This document shows positions 7,452 to 12,354 of a stretch of DNA of 12,354 nt, piece after piece. The stretch comes from an uncultured Clostridia bacterium. GTDB taxonomy: Bacteria; Bacillota_A; Clostridia; TANB77; CAG-508. The DNA is taken from NCBI GenBank assembly GCA_934130705.1, contig CAKOYL010000023.1, positions 1 through 12,354 on the forward strand. The letters are read 5' to 3'. The notes below the pieces were generated by a model, which saw nothing but the letters and a program-made list of their open reading frames with translations, was not told where the DNA came from and searched no databases. A program made the position numbers and the translations under genes. Positions within the stretch are counted from its first letter, which is position 1. Each line of letters opens with the position of its first letter.

Positions 7452-7488
7452 GAAAGATAAAATCTCAACAACCAAGGTTTTATCTTTC
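7452..7488. terminator. Bidirectional terminator between prepilin-like and mob genes
   Basis: A perfect 11-bp stem (GAAAGATAAAA/TTTTATCTTTC) with a 15-nt loop lies between the convergent genes and includes the relaxase stop codon at 7480-7482. The arms give A-rich and T-rich sides in both directions. Confidence 0.75.
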
Positions 7489-8667
7489 TAAATCCCATTC
7501 TTTTTCTCTATCTTCCTTTTTTATTTGCTTTTCTGCATCTAAATAAGACCTCGTTTCTTTTTCAAAGTCTCTAATTAAGTTATCGCCTGTACCCATATCA
7601 AAGTTTACACAGATCCATTCTATAAATTTATGAATAGTTTCTCTAAATTTGTCTATTACCTTATGCAAATAGCCATTTTCTTTTTCTAATTTATTAATTC
7701 TATATTCGTATTTCCATTCCAAATTATCTTCTTTTTGTTTATATTCAGTCTTAATATTGTCTACTTGTTTATGCAAATCTTTATTATCAGTCATAATCTT
7801 ATTCCTCTCTTTTTGATACTTTTCTGCTTCTTCTACCATTTTTGTTTGTCTTAACAATTGTTGGTGCATTAATAAATTATTCTGGTATAATTCGTTTATT
7901 AAATCATCTTTTGGTTTTATAATTTCTTCTAAAATCTTTTCATCTCTTTTCCTTGATAATCTATTTATATTAATATCAGTAATATCTGGGACATTTGGTA
8001 ATTCTAATTTCATACTTTGCAATTTTTCTTTTGTTTTATCAAAATTAGTTATTTCTTTATATTCTTTAATATCAATATGTTCTCTTCCTGTTTCTTCTTT
8101 GGGTACACCTCTTTCTAATTTAAAATTGTGTGAAGTCATATATTGATAAAAAGCATCTTGTAATCTCCTATAACTATCTTTTTCTTTCCAAAATTCGCTA
8201 CAAGCCAGTTTATCAATGTTATTTCCTTTTTTATCTTTTGTATGAACTACAGGCAAAAAAATTAAGTGCATATGTGGAGTTTCCTCATCCATATGCACTT
8301 TTGCAGACATTATATATTGTTCTCCTAAATTTTTATATTCAGCTACAAAGTTATATGCTGTTTCAAAATATCTTTTTGTTTCTTCTTCGCCTATTTCTTC
8401 AAAGAATTGTTTATCAGAAGTAATGATATATTCACAAGCAATATTACTGACTGTTTTTATTTGACCTTTTAATTTATATCTTTCTTTCATCATATCAAAT
8501 TCTTTGTCATATCTATATTTAGGGCTTTTTATTGAGTAATTCAAGTATGATTTTTCCTTATCTATATTATCATTTGAATAATTTTTATTTCTTCTTTCAT
8601 TGTGTCTGTATATTCCTTTTAAATTTTCTCTTTTGTATTTTGTGTTTCTAATAATCGCAAAACTCAT
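7480..8667 (-). CDS. MobV-family relaxase (plasmid mobilization/recombination protein)
   Basis: A 395-aa protein whose start follows AAGGAGG by 8 nt. Motif I is HNERRNKNYSNDNID with His22 and Arg25, the positions used by MobM of pMV158 for nucleophile and support. Motif III is KVHMDEETPHMHLIFLPV (His125, Glu129, His132, His134), the metal-binding HxDExTPHxH of MobV enzymes. Residues about 255-345 form a charged coiled coil, usual for dimerization in this family. The enzyme nicks one strand at oriT and stays attached to the 5' end for conjugal transfer by a helper system. The oriT-like dyad lies upstream at 8837-8896, the normal arrangement. All key residues are present, so the relaxase looks functional even though the recombinase gene is broken. 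Confidence 0.93.
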   Translation of the reverse strand: MSFAIIRNTKYKRENLKGIYRHNERRNKNYSNDNIDKEKSYLNYSIKSPKYRYDKEFDMMKERYKLKGQIKTVSNIACEYIITSDKQFFEEIGEEETKRYFETAYNFVAEYKNLGEQYIMSAKVHMDEETPHMHLIFLPVVHTKDKKGNNIDKLACSEFWKEKDSYRRLQDAFYQYMTSHNFKLERGVPKEETGREHIDIKEYKEITNFDKTKEKLQSMKLELPNVPDITDININRLSRKRDEKILEEIIKPKDDLINELYQNNLLMHQQLLRQTKMVEEAEKYQKERNKIMTDNKDLHKQVDNIKTEYKQKEDNLEWKYEYRINKLEKENGYLHKVIDKFRETIHKFIEWICVNFDMGTGDNLIRDFEKETRSYLDAEKQIKKEDREKEWDLER

Positions 8668-8692
8668 CTCTAAAACCTCCTTCTAAATTTCT

Positions 8693-8740
8693 AGCCGATA
8701 TTTTTTCGGCTCATATAATGGACGATAGCTAAGCTATCGT
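8693..8740 (-). promoter_or_regulatory. Palindrome and hairpin in the relaxase leader
   Basis: A perfect 19-nt palindrome, ACGATAGCT-A-AGCTATCGT, occupies 8722-8740, and a 6-bp stem AGCCGA/TCGGCT with a 7-nt loop occupies 8693-8711, between the oriT region and the mob ribosome site. A weak promoter reading left (TTACGA, 18 bp, TTATAT) would straddle the palindrome, making it a plausible operator for relaxase autoregulation, known for MobM of pMV158. The binding protein is not identifiable from sequence. Confidence 0.45.
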
Positions 8741-8836
8741 AAGGGGTAATACAAGCAAAAATACAAGGTGCTTTTTTAGTAGCAATTCACATATAGAAAC
8801 TACCTCTGTACCTCATATTTTTACATTGTATTGTAA

Positions 8837-8896
8837 CACACTACAACACTTTTTTTACGCTATTGCTAAAAAGTGTTAGTGTGGCAGGGTAAACCC
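8837..8896 (+). other. Candidate origin of transfer (oriT), MobV type
   Basis: The left arm (8837-8854) and right arm (8868-8883) form a dyad: CACACTA[ca]ACACTTTTT against AAAAAGTGTTAGTGTG, pairing 16 bp around a 2-nt bulge with a 13-nt loop. The right arm ends in TAGTGTG at 8877-8883, identical to the bases 5' of the pMV158/MobM nick (TAGTGTG/TTA); here the next bases are GCAGGG, followed by AGGGT-aa-ACCCT. The predicted nick is therefore after 8883 on the plus strand. Transfer would then lead with the replication side and bring the relaxase gene in last, the common arrangement. The sequence match is direct; function is inferred. Confidence 0.6.
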
Positions 8897-8904
8897 TACA
8901 ACCC

Positions 8905-9112
8905 AAAAACTAAAAATTACATATCTGCATTTTTAGTTTTTCCATAAAAATATAACAAGTATATTTTTATGCTTAACAATAATTTGCTATCCGCAATTTA
9001 TTGTTAAGAGAGCCAAGAAAAACATATTATATATTTTTTCTTGACTCTTTTTGAAACCTATTCGGTTTCAAAATTCCAAAATAAAAGCATAGGTTTTACT
9101 TTAAAAAACCTA
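8905..9112. repeat. Ladder of six consecutive hairpins
   Basis: Between oriT and the replication-type gene, six inverted repeats follow each other with almost no spacing: 8905-8941 (13 bp, perfect), 8943-8971 (12 bp, perfect, 5-nt loop), 8972-9008 (16 bp, one mismatch, 5-nt loop), 9011-9045 (12 bp, one mismatch), 9049-9073 (10 bp, perfect, 5-nt loop) and 9090-9112 (8 bp). With the oriT stem and the leader palindrome this makes the 8668-9139 spacer almost wholly self-complementary. No coding frame is seen. Plausible roles are single-strand/lagging-strand origin, replication origin, or stacked terminators after the gene at 9140. None is proven. Confidence 0.7.
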
Positions 9113-9139
9113 CACTTTATATTTTGCTTTATAGCATAT

Positions 9140-9634
9140 CTACGATGTAAAATTATTATTTGCATATAAGCTGTTCCAATCAAAGCCTTCTTTTTCATAA
9201 TCTCGTTGTTCATAATTGCAATATCCTTTATTATTATTTTTATATTTATTTATATTATATTTGTTATCCTTAAACTTTTCTTCAATAGGGTATTGAAGTT
9301 TTGTTGGGGAGGGTATTAAACTTTTGTTAAATAGGGTATTTAACTTTTCTTCAATAGGTATTAGTTTTCTAATATCTACTTCTTTACTATTTTCTTTATA
9401 TACCATTTCAATATTTATATAACCTTTATCTTTTAATGAATTTACTAGCTTTGATACTTGTGTTACTGATATATTTAAAAGTTCGCTTATAGTTTTATTG
9501 GTACAAAAGCAATATTGTTTTTCTTGACTTAAAAATATTACAAGTGAATATATATGTTTTTCTTTATCACTTAAATTTTTGTCTATTAATATTTCTATTG
9601 GAATCCATAATCCTTTTAAATTTAAATTTGCCAT
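9140..9634 (-). CDS. Winged-helix protein, probable replication initiator (HTH_36/RepA_N-like)
   Basis: A 164-aa protein with ribosome site GGAGGGG. Residues 8-92 are a winged helix like that of the N-terminal domain of RepA_N-type initiators: LWIPIEILIDKNLSDKEKHI, then NKTISELLNISVTQVSKLVN (recognition helix) and KGYINIEM (wing). Residues 93-164 are low-complexity, Asn/Lys/Tyr-rich and end in FDWNSLYANNNF. There is no catalytic Rep domain, so it is a DNA-binding initiator or regulator, not a nickase. Four direct repeats lie within its own coding region (9273-9363), a hallmark of RepA_N-type replicons whose origin is inside rep. The hairpin ladder follows its stop codon. A role as a transcriptional regulator is the alternative. 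Confidence 0.65.
   Translation of the reverse strand: MANLNLKGLWIPIEILIDKNLSDKEKHIYSLVIFLSQEKQYCFCTNKTISELLNISVTQVSKLVNSLKDKGYINIEMVYKENSKEVDIRKLIPIEEKLNTLFNKSLIPSPTKLQYPIEEKFKDNKYNINKYKNNNKGYCNYEQRDYEKEGFDWNSLYANNNFTS
9273..9363. repeat. Four iteron-like direct repeats inside the rep-type gene
   Basis: Contiguous units at 9273-9295, 9296-9318, 9319-9341 (23 bp each) and 9342-9363 (22 bp) share the frame AACTTTTnTTnnATAGGGTATT with few differences; unit 2 is the most divergent (GGGGAGGG in the middle). The period is not a multiple of three, so the repeat is conserved at DNA rather than protein level, as expected for a protein-binding iteron array. A fifth, degenerate unit may start at 9363. 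Confidence 0.75.
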
Positions 9635-9747
9635 TATAACCCCTCCTCTCTTTCAAATTCGTTCACCTTATTTTGGCTTTATTTCCATTTTTATGGTACA
9701 AGTAATATAAGTTTTATATCTTAAAAATGTAGATAAAAAATTTCCAT

Positions 9748-9780
9748 AAAAAAACGCTTTAGACTTTTTTATCTAAAACG
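9748..9780 (-). terminator. Intrinsic terminator of the retron-like operon
   Basis: On the minus strand CGTTTTAGA pairs with TCTAAAGCG (8 of 9 Watson-Crick, one G-U) around an 8-nt loop and is followed at once by seven T residues. It lies 27 bp after the RT stop codon. The spacer 9635-9747 shows nothing else. Confidence 0.8.
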
Positions 9781-9806
9781 ATTTTAAATATTTAAAATTA
9801 TAAAAT

Positions 9807-10763
9807 TTAATTTACTATTGTAATACTATCTAAAGTTTTTCTTAATCCTCTGTATTTACCATTTACAGAAATATTTGCAAAATTAGTTAATCCTACTATA
9901 CTATTTTTTCTATGTATATCTAATTCTTTTTTTCTTACAAATTTAGTTTGAGCCTTTATTTTCGACTTTATTTTATTTGGTATTACTAATTTGTTATTTG
10001 GAGCAATTACAAAACCTGTTACTTTTTTATATTCATTTGCTCCATATCTTATAGTTTTTCCTTTACTCAAATTTTGTTTATGTTTTCTTATAATGTTTTT
10101 GATTTCAGATTCTTCTTTTTTAGAAATATATCTAGTCATAGATGAAACTGTAATATCATCTACATATATAGTACATTGTAATTTGTGCCCAGAAGTATAT
10201 TCTATAATTTCATCAAACATATCTATATTAGCTAAATATGATAAAATCTGGCTAGTCGGTGTTCCTGATGGTAAGTGATTAGTATTTTTTATTCTTTTTA
10301 ACCTTAAAAAATCATATACTTCATCTTCTATTATTACATTTTCTTTATCATAATTAACTGTTACTATATCTGTGCATATTAATGCTACATCAGAACTCAT
10401 TTTTAGTTTATTCTTAAAAAATTCATATATACTGTTTCTATGCGTGTTTGGAAAAAACTTACTCATATCTAACTTTAGCATATATTTACAATTAATGTGG
10501 TATATTGCATTCCCAAATGCAGACCTACCTCTAATTCCTGAAAATACATATTCTGGAAAATTTAATTGATATAACTTATTTAATATATTCCTTTGTATCT
10601 TTTTTAATTCTTCACTAGGCTTCTCTAATAGTCTTTTTTTATCTTTTATACAAACTCTATATTTATATAGTTCTTCATTTAATTTATTTTCATCTATATG
10701 TAATAGAACGAATAAGTCTCTTTTTCTTTTGACCTTATATAACTCGCAATTTTTATAATCCAT
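9807..10763 (-). CDS. Retron-type reverse transcriptase
   Basis: A 318-aa RT, the usual retron length. Seen in order: Ser/Gly-rich GIRGRSAFG (76-84); NAIYH at 85-89, matching the retron-specific NAxxH of region X; KLDMSKFFP with catalytic Asp99; HLPSGTPTSQILSYLA (163-178, RT motif 4); YVDD at 200-203 with catalytic Asp202/203; and KKVTGFVI with VTG at 248-250, the retron region Y triplet. There is no maturase (X) or endonuclease domain, and motif 4 (SGTPTSQ) is not that of DGR RTs, so neither a group II intron nor a DGR enzyme fits. Retron RTs copy part of an adjacent ncRNA into RNA-linked msDNA and act with an effector in phage defence. It is the last gene of the cassette: promoter, structured RNA, membrane protein, RT, terminator. 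Its ribosome site (GGAAAAGG) lies in a hairpin. Confidence 0.9.
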   Translation of the reverse strand: MDYKNCELYKVKRKRDLFVLLHIDENKLNEELYKYRVCIKDKKRLLEKPSEELKKIQRNILNKLYQLNFPEYVFSGIRGRSAFGNAIYHINCKYMLKLDMSKFFPNTHRNSIYEFFKNKLKMSSDVALICTDIVTVNYDKENVIIEDEVYDFLRLKRIKNTNHLPSGTPTSQILSYLANIDMFDEIIEYTSGHKLQCTIYVDDITVSSMTRYISKKEESEIKNIIRKHKQNLSKGKTIRYGANEYKKVTGFVIAPNNKLVIPNKIKSKIKAQTKFVRKKELDIHRKNSIVGLTNFANISVNGKYRGLRKTLDSITIVN

Positions 10764-10768
10764 ATTAC

Positions 10769-10820
10769 CTTTTCCTTTTATAAGTATACTTTTGCAAAAA
10801 TCTATTTATAAAAAGAAAAG
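10769..10820 (-). promoter_or_regulatory. Hairpin covering the RT ribosome-binding site
   Basis: In the short spacer between the membrane-protein gene and RT, arms 10806-10820 and 10769-10783 pair over 15 bp (14 Watson-Crick, one G-U) with a 22-nt loop. The 3' arm on the transcript contains most of the RT Shine-Dalgarno (AAAAGGAAAAGG). RT translation would therefore be damped, or coupled to ribosomes finishing the upstream gene, whose stop at 10826 is a few bases from the stem. Confidence 0.6.
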
Positions 10821-10825
10821 TTTAA

Positions 10826-11020
10826 TTAGTTTTTAGTGAAAAATTTAATAGCATATTCTTTAATGTCTTTACTTTTTTTGATAATAAATTTAGCATTTAC
10901 TATAATTCCAAAACCTATAATAAATTTCACTAAACTCATTATCGATTCTTCACTATAACCACAAGCTTTCCCAACTAACATTACTACAATTGCTAAAACA
11001 ATATGTTCTGGAATTTTCAT
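10826..11020 (-). CDS. 64-aa two-helix membrane protein, candidate retron effector
   Basis: The start follows AGGAGGTG at proper spacing. The protein has two hydrophobic segments, residues about 7-21 (IVLAIVVMLVGKACG) and 26-47 (SIMSLVKFIIGFGIIVNAKF), joined by a short polar turn (YSEES), and a basic C-terminal tail (KKSKDIKEYAIKFFTKN). This holin-like layout would insert in the inner membrane. It lies between the structured RNA and the RT gene on the same transcript. Some retrons (for example Ec48) use a two-transmembrane effector that kills the infected cell; this one is much smaller than that effector. Function as an abortive-infection toxin is inferred from context and topology; a phage-type holin relic or an unrelated small membrane protein remain possible. 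Confidence 0.7.
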   Translation of the reverse strand: MKIPEHIVLAIVVMLVGKACGYSEESIMSLVKFIIGFGIIVNAKFIIKKSKDIKEYAIKFFTKN

Positions 11021-11040
11021 AATCGTTACACCTCCTTTTT

Positions 11041-11380
11041 TTAGATTAGAACTTATTTAATATTAAATAAGCGCCCCTCTGTCTTCTAATCTTGGAAAGT
11101 GTACAGCTTGTTTGTGGTTCCTAATTAAATTTTCAAGGAAGAGCCCCTCATAGGACAATATATTGCACATATAAGTAATATATATCTCATTGTATCTCTA
11201 CAACATTATATAGCATTCTATGTTATTTTGTCCTATTTATAGGCTCTTTCAGTGTAGATTTCTATCTATAATATATCCATTTATAGCTAGTCCGCACTAA
11301 TTACGCAGGAATTACTGTTATTAGTAGTTCCTTCACTATTTCTAGCCAAACTGGGGCTAATTTCGAGCCTCGTTGAGAAT
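11041..11380 (-). ncRNA. Structured leader RNA, candidate retron msr-msd
   Basis: This ~340-nt stretch lies between a consensus promoter and the first gene of the RT operon and has no coding frame. Helices on the minus-strand RNA: 11359-11355/11347-11343; 11332-11323/11316-11307 (10 bp, one mismatch); 11290-11282/11270-11262; a long arm 11248-11242/11145-11139 continuing into a perfect 9-bp AUAGGACAA/UUGUCCUAU (11236-11228/11158-11150), with an apical UUGUA-GAGA-UACAA; and 11092-11084/11051-11043 enclosing a perfect 20-nt palindrome (11071-11052). The ~110-nt arm has the shape of an msd, and UUAGC at 11360-11356 resembles the context of retron branching guanosines. A clear terminal a1/a2 repeat is not found, so the msr/msd boundaries are unresolved. 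Confidence 0.65.
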
Positions 11381-11386
11381 GACTCC

Positions 11387-11415
11387 ATTATACATTGCAT
11401 TATTTTTAATGTCAA
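11387..11415 (-). promoter_or_regulatory. Perfect sigma-70/SigA promoter of the retron-like cassette
   Basis: TTGACA (11415-11410), exactly 17 bp, then TATAAT (11392-11387), a complete match to the consensus. The predicted start is near 11380, which places the whole structured region on the RNA. Such a strong constitutive promoter fits an abundant ncRNA rather than a low-level mRNA. Confidence 0.88.
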
Positions 11416-11441
11416 TATTTAAAAAATTTTTTTATTATATT

Positions 11442-11469
11442 AAATTGGGCAACTGCGGTTGCCCAATTT
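11442..11469 (-). terminator. Intrinsic terminator after the YhcG gene
   Basis: A perfect 12-bp stem (AAATTGGGCAAC/GTTGCCCAATTT) with a 4-nt loop lies 2 bp after the nuclease stop codon and before the retron-like promoter. The arm's own TTT and the following AT-rich stretch serve as the weak U-rich tail. It insulates the cassette from upstream transcription. Confidence 0.8.
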
Positions 11470-11471
11470 GA

Positions 11472-12354
11472 CTAATTATTATCATCATTTTTAATTTTTT
11501 CAGTAATTTCTTGTTCTATCTCTTCAACAGTTGGTAAATTTGATTTTAAATCTTCTGGTATTGCTTTTATTAATTCATATTCAGAAATTCCAATAGGTTT
11601 ATTTATATCTTTTAGTGCATATTCAGCTTTTACTTTATTTTTTTCATTACACAATAATATACCAATTGATGGATTATCATCTTTTGTTTTTAGCATATCA
11701 TCTACTGCTGATAAGTAGAAGTTCAATTTTCCGAGCAAATTCTGGTTGAAATTCTACTGTTTTTAATTCTATTACTACATAGCATTTTAGTTTTAAATGA
11801 TAAAATAATAAGTCTATATAATAATCATCTCCACCAATTTCTAAATGATATTGTCTTCCTACAAATGCAAAGCCAGCACCTAATTCTAGCAAAAATTGAG
11901 TAATATGCTTTACTAATTGGTCTTCCAAATCCTTTTCTTTATAATCTTTTGCCAAAGTTAAAAAATCAAAAATATAAGGATCTTTTAAAGTTTGAATTGC
12001 TAATTCAGATTGAACTGGTGGTAAAACTTTTGGAAAATTGTGTGTTTTTTCTTCTGCTGTTGACCTATCATATAATCCATATTCTATTTGATGGATTAGT
12101 ACACTTCTTGCCCAACCATTTTTTATGGTTTCATTTATATACCAATTTCTCTCATTTTCATCTTTTATTTTACTCATTAAAACAAGATTATGTGACCAAC
12201 TAACTTTAGAGAGCTCATCTTTTACATCTAAATAATTAGAATATGTTTTTGCAAATTGACTCATATATTTCAAGTTTCTACTTGAATAACCTTTTGCTCC
12301 TGGAAATGCAGATGTTATATCTTTTGATAAAGTTTCTATTACTTTTGCACCCCA
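11472..12354 (-). pseudogene. YhcG/DUF1016 PD-(D/E)xK nuclease, frameshifted, N-terminus outside window
   Basis: The frame is open from the window edge (WGAKVIETLSKDI, then FPGAKGYSSRNLKYMSQFAK), the DUF1016 N-terminal domain, so the true start is outside. The nuclease core GGDDYYIDLLFYH and CYVVIELKT supplies the Asp and ExK of the PD-(D/E)xK fold. After ELKTVEFQPEFA the frame shifts: one extra base near 11733 changes GCT-GGA-AAA-TTG to GCTCGGAAAATTG. The family's continuation, GKLNFYLSAVDDMLK, NPSIGILLC and EYALKDINKPIGISEYEL, is found in the next frame down to the stop at 11472. The catalytic residues precede the shift, but the C-terminal part of the fold is lost unless this is a sequencing error. 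YhcG-type nucleases are common in defence islands, often near restriction-modification genes; their exact substrate is not known to me. Confidence 0.88.

Larger units (their letters stand above)
1757..12354. mobile_element. Integrated mobilizable element (partial), serine-recombinase/MobV type
   Basis: The inferred element starts at the disrupted prepilin gene and includes a large serine recombinase relic at its border, a MobV relaxase with an oriT-like site, a replication-type winged-helix gene with iteron-like repeats, RHH and HTH regulators, and cargo (prepilin-like protein, retron-like cassette, YhcG nuclease). A large serine recombinase with a MobV relaxase is the combination known from Tn4451/Tn4453 (TnpX, TnpZ). 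No type IV secretion genes are seen, so it would depend on a helper conjugation system if still mobile. The right end is outside the window; the extent to 12354 is an inference, and the rightmost genes could belong to the chromosome or to another nested element. Confidence 0.6.

Noticed and set aside
9273..9363. CRISPR-like array
   Set aside because: The units are contiguous with no spacers, only four in number, and lie inside a coding sequence; an iteron array explains them better.
9807..10763. RT as a DGR reverse transcriptase serving the variable region at 755-890
   Set aside because: The RT has the retron NAxxH and VTG signatures, a motif 4 unlike the DGR type, and no template repeat or avd gene beside it; it also lies on the other side of the element junction.
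9807..10763. Group II intron-encoded protein
   Set aside because: It is only 318 aa, with no maturase or HNH domain, and no intron domain V-like sequence downstream; its partner RNA lies upstream of a separate small gene.
11041..11460. Second end of the integrated element within the leader region
   Set aside because: I looked for the missing prepilin start (coding GITLIALV) on the plus and minus strands across the window and found it only in the intact gene at 6376, which is in the opposite orientation and has its own complete frame.

Overview
The window is very AT-rich, with TAA/TAG stops, A/T-ending codons, strong GGAGG-type ribosome sites and TATAAT-type promoters. Together with the gene families present (large serine recombinase, MobV relaxase, DUF6076, prepilin-like surface proteins, sortase) this suggests a gut Clostridia-type Bacillota, probably an uncultured one. 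No rRNA, tRNA or CRISPR array is visible.

Left flank, about 1-1756, probably chromosomal: the 3' end of a sortase gene, then on the minus strand a gene for a prepilin-like protein with an FGE-sulfatase/C-type-lectin-like C-terminus. Its last ~30 codons look like the variable region of a diversity-generating retroelement (DGR): almost all end in C or T, and a small stem-loop follows the stop. The gene has lost its start and leader. Its reading frame is cut inside the conserved prepilin hydrophobic helix, about 40 bp from the 3' end of a large serine recombinase gene. This is read as the junction between chromosome and an integrated element.

Element, about 1757 to beyond the right edge: (a) a serine recombinase broken by two frameshifts (1799-3414), a 36-aa ORF and a 165-aa HTH protein; (b) a DUF6076 zinc-motif protein and a ribbon-helix-helix protein, convergent and sharing a 21-bp hairpin; (c) a prepilin-like surface protein behind a leader with a mini-ORF; (d) a MobV relaxase, an oriT-like site and a run of consecutive hairpins; (e) a winged-helix replication-type protein with four 22-23-bp iteron-like repeats inside its coding sequence; (f) a self-contained retron-like cassette: consensus promoter, ~340-nt structured RNA, 64-aa two-helix membrane protein, reverse transcriptase with the retron NAxxH and VTG motifs, terminator; (g) a YhcG/DUF1016 PD-(D/E)xK nuclease gene carrying a one-base frameshift and running off the right edge.

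The combination of serine recombinase and MobV relaxase recalls the Tn4451/Tn4453 mobilizable transposons (TnpX plus TnpZ). The likely reading is a mobilizable, partly decayed element with replication functions and anti-phage cargo. The most promising unusual system is the retron-like cassette with a very small membrane protein placed between RNA and RT. The second is the DGR-like target gene interrupted by the element. The other end of the element is not visible here.
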